Of a stretch of 64,000 bases of DNA, positions 31,318 to 42,800 are shown piece by piece. Below the pieces are notes generated by a model. It had not been told where the DNA came from, did no database searches, and saw nothing but the letters and a program-made list of their open reading frames with translations. Positions within the stretch are counted from its first letter, which is position 1; each line of letters starts with the position of its first letter. Origin of the DNA: Siphonodentalium dalli. Its lineage: Eukaryota; Mollusca; Scaphopoda; Gadilida; Siphonodentaliidae. The stretch lies in the NCBI GenBank assembly GCA_032622095.1, contig CP136061.1:7326734-7390733 (forward strand), read 5' to 3'. A program made the translations under genes and the position numbers.

Positions 31318-32386
31318 AGGAGGCCCCCACCCCCTTTCGTACGTCGTATTCCATGCCCTGTTATGAGGTACGCCGTATTCCGGCCCTCTCTTATAGTGCC
31401 AACGCACACGCTGCGATTAAAATCGAAAGTGGGGAAAATCGTAGGAGGAAGCATCCAATGCGCATGCCCACGACAATATCGTAGCCAAATCGTAGCGACC
31501 AAGCACTGTTCGATTTTACCAGGAAAATCGTGGCGTGACCTTGGCAACGCGCGCGATCGTAGCTGTCACATGACCACTATCGCACTGGTCATATTGTAAA
31601 TACCACGAAAAGAACAAATTCAAAAATGGCGCAAAGTTTACAAACTTCTTGGACTTACAAAAACGAGGCCAGATTGGTGGAGATGTGGCACGGCAGGGAG
31701 TGCAGGTCTATACCACATATCAGCCATCAGCATTCTGATATGCATTCAAGGAGTAGTCTAGATGGCTGCCGCAATTGTTGAAATTGACAGGTACAAAAAT
31801 GGCAAAATAAAAAACTTTCAACATCAACTTTTTAGTTTAGAAAATTGAGATACATGCCATGTATATGTATATAATTGCATAATGCGGAGAATGTGATATA
31901 ACATTTTGCTATCATGAGATCGATCACGTGGATAAAATCGTAGCTGCAAACATCGCAGCACCGTAGCGTCTGCGGGCAAGTTACTTTTCTCCACCTGCGA
32001 ATTTCCCCACTTACGATTTAAATCGTAGCGTGTGTGGTGGCACTTAGGAGGTATTCGGTATTCCAAAATTACCGTTATTCGTACGCCGACCTTCCAAAAA
32101 TGATCATAATAATAATATAAATGCGATTTTTGTCACAATAAATTCACGGTTTGACATACAGATTGTCGATCATCGTCGTTTTAGAACAGTTTAGACGTGG
32201 ACACTGCGGGATGACCGGCGTTTTACTATCATGTTGCCTTCTAGATCCTTTTTTCATCACTAAATTATCTTATCTGATCTTATCTGGTACTCTGTATTCC
32301 ATATGGCTGTTAACTAGTATTCGGTATTCCACCCTCTGGGTTAAGTGGTATTCCGTATTCCAGGGGGGGTGTGGGGTGGGGGCCTC
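31318..32386. mobile_element. MITE-like element in intron 1 with a second one nested inside
   Basis: Outer inverted ends are AGGCCCCCACCCCCTTTCG at 31318 and its near mirror at 32370-32386, each followed inward by GTATTCC-type motifs. Inside, 31390-32048 has its own inverted ends of about 50 bp (AGTGCCAACGCACACGCTGC against the mirror of 31998-32044, with the shared core GTGGGGAAA). The inner element carries several ATCGTAGC motifs. No transposase frame is visible, so both are non-autonomous. Lies just after the CARD exon. Confidence 0.7.
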
Positions 32387-32414
32387 ACATAGATTATATA
32401 GTTCAGTCCATAAT

Positions 32415-32722
32415 TTAACACAACATATTAGTTGGCGTATCGTTACACAGTGTGGCATGTTGGTGTATAACACGTTACACAGTGTGGCATGTTGGTGTAT
32501 AACACAACAAATAGTTTGCGTTACACAGTGTGGCATGTTGGTGTATAACACAACATATTAGTTGGCGTTTCGTTGCACAGTGTGGCATGTTGGTGTATAA
32601 CACAACATATTAGTTGGCGTTACGTTACACAGTGTGGCATGTTGGTGTATAACACAACATATTAGTTGGCGTTACGTTACACAGTGTGGCATGTTGGTGT
32701 ATAACACAACAAATAGTTGGCG
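32415..32722. repeat. About 50-bp tandem repeat, 6 copies
   Basis: CACAGTGTGGCATGTTGGTG followed by TATAACACAACA occurs six times; one copy is shortened to about 28 bp. Confidence 0.92.
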
Positions 32723-32763
32723 TCCTATTCTTACATTTTTATGAATAGATATGTGTACATTAC

Positions 32764-33165
32764 TTAACCCTTTACCCAACAAACCGGCCAAAACCGGCCA
32801 AATAAAGCTTCAACAGCCTAAAATATCTTCGGTCTGTCTCAATAGAACCATACAAATATGGATATCATTGGAACCGGCTCCTTGACCACATTGTGATAGT
32901 TACAGTTATGCCCTGTGCCAATGCATTCTCTTATATATGCGAGTCGACCATAGGTCGCCTCGCATATATAAGAGAATGCATTGGCCTAAAAAAAATCTTT
33001 TTTTAACACTTTTTACCATTTTTTCTTACATTCTTTAACAATTTTATAATTTTTAATGTGTTAAGCCAATGCATTCTCTTATATATGCGAGGCGACCTAT
33101 GGTCGACTCGCATATATAAGAGAATGCATTGGCACAGGGCCGTTCTGTTGGGTAAAGGGTTAATT
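32764..33165. mobile_element. piggyBac-like MITE with TTAA target site, containing two hairpins
   Basis: TTAA at 32764-32767 is followed by CCCTTTACCCAACA; the right end is TGTTGGGTAAAGGG followed by TTAA at 33162-33165. CCC ends and a TTAA duplication are the signature of the piggyBac superfamily. The 394-bp body has no transposase. It contains the hairpin module twice, at 32912-32988 and inverted at 33065-33139, separated by about 75 bp of AT-rich DNA. Confidence 0.85.
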
Positions 33166-34238
33166 CAATACAGTTAGCGAACACATTCTGATAAACAGTA
33201 AATTTAAATTTAATTTATTTCCAAAAATCTTTGTTATTTACTTGCAGCTGTAGTTTATATCGTGGCCTCGGGTTTTTTCTCGCATTCGGCTTATCTGAAT
33301 CGTTGTATCGATACATGCCGCTAAATAGTTGTATTTTGGATTCCATTTTATTTTATACTGGGATAAGTTACATGTACATGTTTATGGCTCAATAAGATAG
33401 CCCCGCATTTGTGGCATTTTAGACATGTGATTCGCGGGAAAAAAATGTTCCTGTTATATACTCAGATAAAGAAACAGCGCGACAAGTCAAGTTGTCATTA
33501 TTTAGGAACGTCCGTGAGCCATAAAATATATTGATACCATAGACGTGAATGCGAACTATGGTAGAATATGCCATCAAAGTCGTAACATCCTTCCATCAAG
33601 GTCCGAATCGGCATCTCAGCTCAGACTAGGTTTTATTCTAGATCTGGTTTTACTCTAGATTAAACTAGGTTTTAGTAAGAGTAAAACTTGGTTTTACTGT
33701 AGAAAAACTAGGTTATAACTACACTAAAACTATTTTGAGTGTAGTTAACCCAGTTTTAGTTTGTGGAATTCGATCTCAATTAAAACTAGGTTTTATTGAT
33801 GTAATAAAGTTATGATAATTTCACTAATTGTTTGTGGTGAATTGGCTATATAATTACCAGGATACCATTAGCTATATCTGATTGATGCGTACCATATGTC
33901 TCGTCTTGAAAATATACCATTAAATATACTTTGAAAAAACATCAAAGTGAAACCATCCTACCGCAGGTTTTACTAAAACCTAGTTTGGTGGGTTTTGTTA
34001 TTCGGTCGATGTTTTTGCCCAATATTGATGTTGTTTCTTCGCATACATGTATATGGGAGTGTTTCTTTTGGGGTGTTTCTTTTATGCTCGGGGCGTTTGT
34101 CACACAATATACATGTGGTGTTTATGCACATATAGGAGAGTTTCAGTAAAATTGGGGGAGGCGGTAATGTGGGTAATTTTATGATATCTTCTAAAAATAT
34201 ATACCAGTGTGATGGATGATTTCTTGCTTGTCGTAAGA
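33166..34238. other. No gene; degenerate AAACTAGGTTTTA motifs
   Basis: Between about 33625 and 33800 the word AAAACTAGGTTTTA(C/G)T and its inverse recur loosely; the same word returns at 33970 and 35495-35540. Otherwise AT-rich with nothing coding that I recognise. Confidence 0.5.
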
Positions 34239-34890
34239 TTTTAATGATTGATTCGCTTGTTCAGAGGTCGCTTTGGCGACAGATAGAGCATGGATAGATC
34301 GGTTTGATCCGTTTGACACGTTTATCTTAATGATTGATTCGCTTGTTCAGAGGTCGCTTTGGCGACATATAGCATGGATAGATCGATTTGATCCGTTTGA
34401 CACGTTGATTTTAATGATTGATTCGCTTGTTCAGAGGTCGCTATGGCGACAGATAGCACGGATAGATCGGTTTGATCCGTTTGACACGTTGATTTTAATG
34501 ATTGATTCGCTTGTTCAGAGGTAGCTTTGGTGACAGATAGCATGGATAGATCGGTTTGATCCGTTTGACACGTTGATTTTAATGATTGATTCGCTTGTTC
34601 AGAGGTCGCTTTGGTGACAGATAGCATGGATAGATCGGTTTGATCCGTTTGACACGTTGAATTTAATGATTGATTCGCTTGTTCAGAGGTCGCTTTGGTG
34701 ACAGAGAGCATGGATAGATCGGTTTGATCCGTTTGACACGTTGAATTTAATGATTGATTCGCTTGTTCAGAGGTCGCTTTGTTGACAGAGAGCATGGATA
34801 GATCGGTTTGATCCGTTTGACACGTGATTTTAATGATTGATTCGCTTGTTCAGAGGTCGCTTTGGTGACAGAGAGCATGGATAGATCGGT
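34239..34890. repeat. About 84-bp tandem repeat, 8 copies
   Basis: Each unit has TAATGATTGATTCGCTTGTT, CAGAGGTCGCTTTGGTGAC, then GCATGGATAGATCGGTTTGA and TCCGTTTGACACGT. Eighty-four is 28 codons, so a minus-strand frame stays open; not called as a gene. Confidence 0.95.
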
Positions 34891-35432
34891 TTGATCCGTT
34901 TGACACGTTATAGAGCATGGATAGATCGGTTTGATCCGTTTGACACGTTATAGAGCATGGATAGATCGGTTTGATCCGTTTGACACGTTATAGAGCATGG
35001 ATAGATCGGTTTGATCCGTTTGACACGTTATAGAGCATGGATAGATCGGTTTGATCCGTTTGACACGTTATAGAGCATGGATATATCGGTTTGATCCGTT
35101 TGACACGTTATAGAGCATGGCTAGATCGGTTTGATCCGTTTGACACGTTATAGAGCATGGGTAGATCGGTTTGATCCGTTTGACACGTTATAGAGCATGG
35201 ATAGATCGGTTTGATCCATTTGACACGTTATAGAGCATGGATAGATCGGTTTGATCCGTTTGACACGTTATAGAGCATGGATAGATCGGTTTGATCCGTT
35301 TAACACGTTATAGAGCAAGGATAGATCGGTTTTATCCGTTTGACACGTTATAGAGCATGGATAGATCGTTTGATCCGTTTCGTTTGACACGTTATAGAGC
35401 ATGGATAGATCGGTTTGATCCGTTTGACACGT
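34891..35432. repeat. 40-bp tandem array derived from the 84-bp unit, about 13 copies
   Basis: TATAGAGCATGGATAGATCG followed by GTTTGATCCGTTTGACACGT repeats every 40 bp. It is the second half of the neighbouring 84-bp unit, amplified on its own. Confidence 0.95.
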
Positions 35433-35459
35433 TGATTTTAAAAGGCGTTATTGATTCAT

Positions 35460-35663
35460 CAAGGTTTTACAAGGAGCAAAACTTATTGGAGTTAAACTAG
35501 GTTTTAGTGTAGTAAAACCCAGTTTTGTGATAAACTCTGCTTTAGTTTGAGGAATTCGATCTTTCTTGGCTTGAAGTTTCATCCGTATCCAGACACCTTT
35601 CAGTTGTTGAAGCGTTCTTTTTATGGTCGTCCCTCTGTTAAACTCAGCAAAATTAGCTTCCAT
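35460..35663 (-). pseudogene. Myb/SANT-like DNA-binding domain fragment
   Basis: The minus strand encodes ANFAEFNRGTTIKRTLQQLK, then GVWIRMKLQAKKDRIPQTKA. This matches the second half of the Myb/SANT-like domain (F-N, then R-T-x-x-Q-L-K-x-x-W-x-x-x-K-x-x-A-K-K) found in Harbinger-associated Myb proteins and NAIF1-like proteins. Only about 45 residues are recognisable and the upstream helix is not in frame, so it is a relict. Confidence 0.5.
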
Positions 35664-35957
35664 TTGGCGTTTTTGGCATGGCTCATGTTGGTACCCAGTT
35701 GCTTATTCTCCAGAACTTAGATGTAGGGCGTCATTATTTCTGTAAGACGATGCTTGCCGTCGATGGAATTTTTTTCGTAAACCATATTCTGAGCCATGAT
35801 ATTAGATTATAACTAACCGCTATACAGTCCATGAATTTGTCGTGATTTCATCAGCACGGGTTATTCGCCTGATTTGGAGACTAGGTAGCTACAACCGGGC
35901 GCGTCAAGATCCATGCTAGACATACAGCCCACGCCTCATATGCTTGCAAATGAACTA

Positions 35958-36155
35958 TTGTGGCCCACAGGGAACGCAATCGACTACATCTATGTGGTTC
36001 CCGCGGTCGAGTAAAACTTGGTAGGTATAAAGGTATAAGCTGAGATGCCGATTCGGACCCAATTGTTCTGAATATTGATGGTTCTGAATGTTGAATGCCG
36101 TAGCCACACACCATACCACAATAAGAATAGCCACAGTTAAAACTAATTTGGACAT
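35958..36155 (-). CDS. Candidate small secreted peptide, about 65 residues
   Basis: From the ATG at 36153-36155 the frame starts MSKLVLTVAILIVVWCVATA, a clear signal-peptide pattern (Lys, hydrophobic core, small residues), followed by FNIQNHQYSEQLGPNRHLSL. It ends HIDVVDCVPCGPQ at a stop near 35958. The C-x-x-C-G-P ending recalls the start of Cys-rich modules, so this may be the first exon of a longer secreted protein, though I see no clear donor. No family assignment. Confidence 0.4.
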
Positions 36156-36283
36156 GGGACTTCAAGTATGAGTTGATATAACGCCATGGTCTCTTCTAGA
36201 ACATCATTTATGTTAGCATTGCTATTTACAAAATCAATTAAATTCAACAGCCAGTCATTGGACAATCTGCGCATTAATGTGTC

Positions 36284-36642
36284 TTATATATACATATACA
36301 AGTATACATAGACAATCACCTCGTTCATATACATGTACAAGTATACATAGACAATCACATCGTTTATATACATGTACAAGTATATACATAGACAATCACC
36401 TCGTTCATATACATGTACAAGTATACATAGACAATCACATCGTTTATATACATGTACAAGTATACATATACAATCACATCGTTTATATACATGTACAAGT
36501 ATACATAGACAATCACCTCGTTTATATACATGTACAAGTATACATAGACAATCACATCGTTTATATACATGTACAAGTATACATAGACAATCACATCGTT
36601 TATATACATGTACAAGTATACATAAACAATCACCTCGTTTCA
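36284..36642. repeat. 39-bp tandem repeat, about 9 copies
   Basis: TACAAGTATACATAGACAAT followed by CAC(A/C)TCGTTTATATACATG. Period 39 is 13 codons, giving repeat-driven open frames on both strands. Confidence 0.95.
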
Positions 36643-36710
36643 AAGTAATTGTTCACAATTTGCAAATATACAGATGATGCTCATACCATCCGGTTGTGAT
36701 TGTGTACATA

Positions 36711-36822
36711 ACAATAATAATAATATGGTTTTACCCCATGTGTATATAACAATAGTAATAATAATAATATGGTTTTACCCCATGTGTACATAACAATAGT
36801 AATAATAATAATATGGTTTTAC
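36711..36822. repeat. About 51-bp repeat with AAT microsatellite, 3 copies
   Basis: ATATGGTTTTACCCCATGTG followed by TATAACAATAGTAATAAT recurs three times. Confidence 0.85.
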
Positions 36823-36825
36823 CCC

Positions 36826-37160
36826 CAGTGATTACAATGTTGTGCACCCCAGTGATTACATTGATGTTCAACCCAGTGATTACAATGTTGTACACCCCAG
36901 TGATTACAATGTTGTGCACCCCAGTGATTACAATGATGTGCAACCCAGTGATTACAATGATGTACACCCCAGTGATTACAATGTTGTACACCCCAGTGAT
37001 TACAATGTGGTGCACCCCAGTGATTACAATGTTGTACACCCCAGTGATTACAATGTTGTACACCCCAGTGATTACAATGTTGTACACCCCAGTGATTACA
37101 ACGTTGTACACCCCAGTGATTACAACGTTGTACACCCCAGTAATTACAATGTTGTACAAA
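36826..37160. repeat. 24-bp tandem repeat, about 14 copies
   Basis: CCCCAGTGATTACAATGTTG with TACA; the period of eight codons keeps frames open. The array passes directly into the LINE fragment. Confidence 0.95.
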
Positions 37161-37390
37161 AAGAAACCGAGAAGGTTAAAATATGTTGACCTGCAGATAG
37201 AAGTACTAGTAAGCAGAATATGGGATTTGAAGACAACTATAGTTCCAATTGCCATCGGAGCAACAGGCGCCATAAGCAAAAACTTGTCTAATTGCCCCAA
37301 TCTAATAACAGCAACACTATCGGTTGGACACTTACAAAAAAACAGCCCTACTTGGAACATCGAGATCCCTCAGAAAGGTAACATCTATGA
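37161..37390 (+). pseudogene. LINE ORF2 C-terminal tail fragment
   Basis: Encodes VDLQIEVLVSRIWDLKTTIV, then PIAIGATGAISKNLSN. This matches the tail conserved downstream of the reverse transcriptase in RTE/CR1-like LINE proteins (K-T-x-x-(I/V)-P-I-V-I-G-A-x-G-x-I-x-K). The following residues are truncated before the usual L-L-G-T-A-R-I-L end. An isolated relict; no RT core nearby. Confidence 0.7.
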
Positions 37391-37640
37391 AGACAGTTTA
37401 GGTTGTATTGTTATGGTTTTATCTGACAGTCAATACAAACATATACACATCCTCCTTGAAAGTGGACAAAGGTCGAATAAACATAAAAATAATAATAATA
37501 ATAATAATAGATATACTGACCACCCGATGTCATACCCTCTGAAATAATCCACTTATGAATTTTGTCCAACCTGAATAGAATGTATTTACTCACATCATTT
37601 GTCTTCTGAAACTAAGATAGTCCTGTGCCAATTTCGAAAT
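37391..37640. other. Intronic spacer with AAT microsatellite
   Basis: Contains an (AAT)n run at about 37487-37508. Nothing else recognised. Confidence 0.4.
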
Positions 37641-37643
37641 GGT

Positions 37644-38109
37644 ATATGTGACCCGCCATATCAAATCCAGTCGTAAGTCGGGATTTTTTTTACCCTGTGC
37701 CAATGCATTCTCTTATAATTGCGAGTCGACCATAGGTCGCCTCACATATATAAGAGAATGCATTGGCCTAACAAATTTTTACAATTTTAATAATTTTTTC
37801 TTGTATTCTTTAACAATTTTATAATTTCACCCATACAGAGTCCCAGACAAACATGAGCAGACGACAATCTTTTTGTGCTTCTATATATGTGTGGGGCTGC
37901 CTGCAGGGTAATGGATGTTTTTTATTTTATGTCCTAAAAATTGTAAGAAACATTTATTTAAAAAACATGATAAAAAATTGTTAGGCCAATGCATTCTCTT
38001 ATATATGGGAGGCGATCTATGGTCGACTCGCATATATAAGAGAATGCATTGGCACAGGGTAAAAAAAATCCCGACTTCCGACTGGATTTGATATGGTGGG
38101 TCACATATG
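37644..38109. mobile_element. TIR element with a hairpin inside each terminal repeat
   Basis: Inverted ends of about 130 bp: TATGTGACCCGCCATATCAA, GTCGGGATTTTTTTTACCC, then hairpin CCAATGCATTCTCTTATA... with centre GTCGACCATAGGTCGCC (37700-37770). The whole set is mirrored at 37981-38109. The spacer holds a segment (37857-37920) shared, inverted, with 56985-57048. No transposase. Confidence 0.85.
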
Positions 38110-38372
38110 TTGTAGCAGTTAAACAGAAACCGTCTGGAAAACAAAGTAAAAAACGCCGACAAGTTCGTTTCATCAAGCGCTGAAGTGAAGCTTTTATTTC
38201 AATAAGCTGTGGTATATATAAACCTTTTGCAACTGCAGTGATAACAATTCTCCATATAAACAACATAGCTTCACACGTGAATGGATTAAAAAGTATGCTA
38301 GTTACTGGCGTGACACACCATACCCCACAGTATTATATTATATGTAAATTAATGTGTGTTATTTGTTTCCAG

Positions 38373-38541
38373 AATGCTATAAGCTAACAATCAAATGCAA
38401 TGATTTACACGACAAAGTGGAACTCAGGGACACCAACAGTAGCCAGTTCAATGCACTTTGTTACCAGCTAACGCAGGCATTCGAATATTTCTTCTTTTGT
38501 AAATTGAAATGTCCGTCTACAATCAACATTACCGGGATCAG
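38373..38541 (+). CDS. Coding exon 2 of the CARD gene (inferred)
   Basis: Acceptor TTTGTTTCCAG and donor AG|GTCAGT. Enters in phase 1, as the CARD exon leaves, and exits in phase 2. Encodes CYKLTIKCNDLHDKVELRDT, then FNALCYQLTQAFEYFFFCKL and INITGI. With exon 3 it forms a module of about 157 residues that I do not recognise. The pattern of hydrophobic strands and a F-x-x-L-x-x-x-L-x-x-A-F-x-x-F-F helix suggests a folded alpha/beta domain. Confidence 0.7.
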
Positions 38542-38901
38542 GTCAGTACGCCATAATCTATACAATATTTGTTAAGTTAATAACTTAAGAAACAACAAAA
38601 CGTCAAATAGTGGAAAAACCGGGCTCTCCTGCACACTTGTAAAACCATTTCACTGCAACGTACATCTCCCACTATCATACGTGGGTGTATTACGTGTTTT
38701 AAGATAAGATAAGATAGTTTATTGCAATACACAAGTGCAGGCAGTTTCAAATAACATAAAGTACAAGTAAATCAAACATAATACATAATATATGTGCATA
38801 TAACAGTAAACAAACCTATAACTATATCCTACATACGATTGTTAAATATAACTTTCCTATAATTTCATTTCCCGATATTTATATTTGTTCTCCTTTGTAA
38901 G

Positions 38902-39203
38902 AATAACCGGATCATATTATATGACTCATCTTTTTAATAAAACGTATCAAATGAACAACACATTGCCCCGACAAACATGTATCTTGGTCGATGTTCTGTC
39001 GTCTGCCAAACGAATAATTCGTGTTCTGCGTCCATCTGTTGTTGACAATTATTTCAGCACGGAGTCTGTTGACTTATACCTCTCCATCCGCGACGAATAT
39101 GACGGAGAAGAAGTTCACCGGATTATTGCCGACGCCGTTTATAAAGGAACGGTCGGATCAATCGAAGTACAAAGAGAAGGATTCACATTCACTCCTGTCA
39201 AAG
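38902..39203 (+). CDS. Coding exon 3 of the CARD gene (inferred)
   Basis: Acceptor TTTGTAAG (weak pyrimidine tract upstream) and donor AAAG|GTGAGT. Enters in phase 2 and exits in phase 1, exactly continuing exon 2. Encodes TCILVDVLSSAKRIIRVLRP, then VDLYLSIRDEYDGEEVHRII and GTVGSIEVQREGFTFTPVK. The two exons share one intron of 360 bp, the smallest in the gene, which supports that they encode one domain. Family unknown. Confidence 0.72.
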
Positions 39204-39296
39204 GTGAGTGAACTTATCGTGATATTATGGGGTTCGGCGGATGTAGTTATATACGTCGACTTAATGGCGAACATCAATATGTGAAACACGTGATAT

Positions 39297-39738
39297 GTAT
39301 ATATTTACATACTAAGTGTGAATATCACTTAATCCAGAATTGTAATTGGTCGGCGCCCACGTGGCTAGTTGCAATTATTTCTCGGTGAACGCGCAACAGC
39401 TCATAATTGCAGCCTCATAATTACATCGACGCGTCATAGGTTTTGGAAAGACGAACGCGTAATGTTTGGGCGCATTTGGACTCGCGCAGGATTGACTTAA
39501 TAAATCATTGGGTTTCAATATAAAGATAAATTGTTCCTGTTAACTTTTGCCAAAGGTGCTATGGGTTATTTTGGGCTGGTTTTGTCACGATACACTTTTC
39601 GATTTAAATACATTTACAAAAGTGGCTTTTTCGCTAAATGTATATAAATATAAGGATTAACTTTTACACAAGTTATGACCACTTACCTCACGGTTACATC
39701 TCCATAAAAACAGTCCACATGACAGTTAATCCTGATTA
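39297..39738 (+). mobile_element. Dispersed repeat, copy A (end segment flipped)
   Basis: Begins ATATATTTACATACTAAGTG, includes TCGGCGCCCACGTGGCTAGT and TTTTGTCACGATACACTTTT, and matches 47697-48130 in the same orientation. The last about 75 bp, from GGATTAAC to GTTAATCC, run opposite to copy B. Confidence 0.85.
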
Positions 39739-39895
39739 AATAACGCCACAGACTGGAATGCACTAATTTAAATCATGATCTTCACAGCAATAATTTGAGA
39801 GATAGCCCATTATGCATATGTGTCATATGTGGTTCCAAAGAAACAGCAGAACATTTCTTTTGTATTGTCGTAGATTCTCTACTGAACGAAATAGG

Positions 39896-42800
39896 TCCTT
39901 CACAGGGTTAATAATACGACCGGGCGGTGCTTCACAGGGTTAATAATACGACCGGGCGGTGCTTCACATGGTTAATAATACGACCGGGCGGTGCTTCACA
40001 GGGTTAATAATACGACCGGGCGGTGCTTCACAGGGTTAATAATACGACCGGGCGGTGCTTCACAGGGTTAATAATACGACCGGGCGGTGCTTCACAGGGT
40101 TAATAATACGACCGGGCGGTGCTTCACAGGGTTAATAATACGACCGGGCGGTGCTTCACAGGGTTAATAATACGACCGGGCGGTGCTTCACAGGGTTAAT
40201 AATACGACCGGGCGGTGCTTCACAGGGTTAATAATACGACCGGGCGGTGCTTCACAGGGTTAATAATACGACCGGGCGGTGCTTCACAGGGTTAATAATA
40301 CGACCGGGCGGTGCTTCACAGGGTTAATAATACGACCGGGCGGTGCTTCACAGGGTTAATAATACGACCGGGCGGTGCTTCACAGGGTTAATAATACGAC
40401 CGGGCGGTGCTTCACAGGGTTAATAATACGACCGGGCGGTGCTTCACATGGTTAATAATACGACCGGGCGGTGCTTCACATGGTTAATAATACGACCGGG
40501 CGGTGCTTCACATGGTTAATAATACGACCGGGCGGTGCTTCACATGGTTAATAATACGACCGGGCGGTGCTTCACAGGGTTAATAATACGACCGGGCGGT
40601 GCTTCACATGGTTAATAATACGACCGGGCGGTGCTTCACATGGTTAATAATACGACCGGGCGGTGCTTCACATGGTTAATAATACGACCGGGCGGTGCTT
40701 CACAGGGTTAATAATACGACCGGGCGGTGCTTCACATGGTTAATAATACGACCGGGCGGTGCTTCACAGGGTTAATAATACGACCGGGCGGTGCTTCACA
40801 TGGTTAATAATACGACCGGGCGGTGCTTCACATGGTTAATAATACGACCGGGCGGTGCTTCACATGGTTAATAATACGACCGGGCGGTGCTTCACATGGT
40901 TAATAATACGACCGGGCGGTGCTTCACAGGGTTAATAATACGACCGGGCGGTGCTTCACATGGTTAATAATACGACCGGGCGGTGCTTCACAGGGTTAAT
41001 AATACGACCGGGCGGTGCTTCACATGGTTAATAATACGACCGGGCGGTGCTTCACATGGTTAATAATACGACCGGGCGGTGCTTCACATGGTTAATAATA
41101 CGACCGGGCGGTGCTTCACAGGGTTAATAATACGACCGGGCGGTGCTTCACATGGTTAATAATACGACCGGGCGGTGCTTCACAGGGTTAATAATACGAC
41201 CGGGCGGTTCTTCACAGGGTTAATAATACGACCGGGCGGTGCTTCACAGGGTTAATAATACGACCGGGCGGTGCTTCACAGGGTTAATAATACGACCGGG
41301 CGGTGCTTCACAGGGTTAATAATACGACCGGGCGGTGCTTCACAGGGTTAATAATACGACCGGACGGTGCTTCACAGGGTTAATAATACGACCGGGCGGT
41401 GCTTCACAGGGTTAATAATACGACCGGGCGGTGCTTCACAGGGTTAATAATACGACCGGGCGGTGCTTCACAGGGTTAATAATACGACCGGGCGGTGCTT
41501 CACAGGGTTAATAATACGACCGGGCGGTGCTTCACAGGGTTAATAATACGACCGGGCGGTGCTTCACAGGGTTAATAATACGACCGGGCGGTGCTCCACA
41601 GGGTTAATAATACGACCGGGCGGTGCTCCACAGGGTTAATAATACGACCGGGCGGTGCTTCACAGGGTTAATAATACGACCGGGCGGTGCTTCACAGGGT
41701 TAATAATACGACCGGGCGGTGCTTCACAGGGTTAATAATACGACCGGGCGGTGCTTCACAGGGTTAATAATACGACCGGGCGGTGCTTCACAGGGTTAAT
41801 AATACGACCGGGCGGTGCTTCACAGGGTTAATAATACGACCGGGCGGTGCTTCACAGGGTTAATAATACGACCGGGCGGTGCTTCACAGGGTTAATAATA
41901 CGACCGGGCGGTGCTTCACAGGGTTAATAATACGACCGGGCGGTGCTCCACAGGGTTAATAATACGACCGGGCGGTGCTCCACAGGGTTAATAATACGAC
42001 CGGGCGGTGCTTCACAGGGTTAATAATACGACCGGGCGGTGCTTCACAGGGTTAATAATACGACCGGGCGGTGCTTCACAGGGTTAATAATACGACCGGG
42101 CGGTGCTTCACAGGGTTAATAATACGACCGGGCGGTGCTTCACAGGGTTAATAATACGACCGGGCGGTGCTTCACAGGGTTAATAATACGACCGGGCGGT
42201 GCTTCACAGGGTTAATAATACGACCGAGCGGTGCTTCACAGGGTTAATAATACGACCGGGCGGTGCTTCACAGGGTTAATAATACGACCGGGCGGTGCTT
42301 CACAGGGTTAATAATACGACCGGGCGGTGCTTCACAGGGTTAATAATACGACCGGGCGGTGCTTCACAGGGTTAATAATACGACCGGGCGGTGCTTCACA
42401 GGGTTAATAATACGACCGGGCGGTGCTCCACAGGGTTAATAATACGACCGGGCGGTGCTTCACAGGGTTAATAATACGACCGGGCGGTGCTTCACAGGGT
42501 TAATAATACGACCGGGCGGTGCTTCACAGGGTTAATAATACGACCGGGCGGTGCTTCACAGGGTTAATAATACGACCGGGCGGTGCTTCACAGGGTTAAT
42601 AATACGACCGGGCGGTGCTTCACAGGGTTAATAATACGACCGGGCGGTGCTTCACAGGGTTAATAATACGACCGGGCGGTGCTTCACAGGGTTAATAATA
42701 CGACCGGGCGGTGCTCCACAGGGTTAATAATACGACCGGGCGGTGCTTCACAGGGTTAATAATACGACCGGGCGGTGCTTCACAGGGTTAATAATACGAC

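Noticed and set aside
36284-37160. Long frames over the 39-bp and 24-bp arrays
   Set aside because: Periods are multiples of three; frames exist on both strands and are low complexity.
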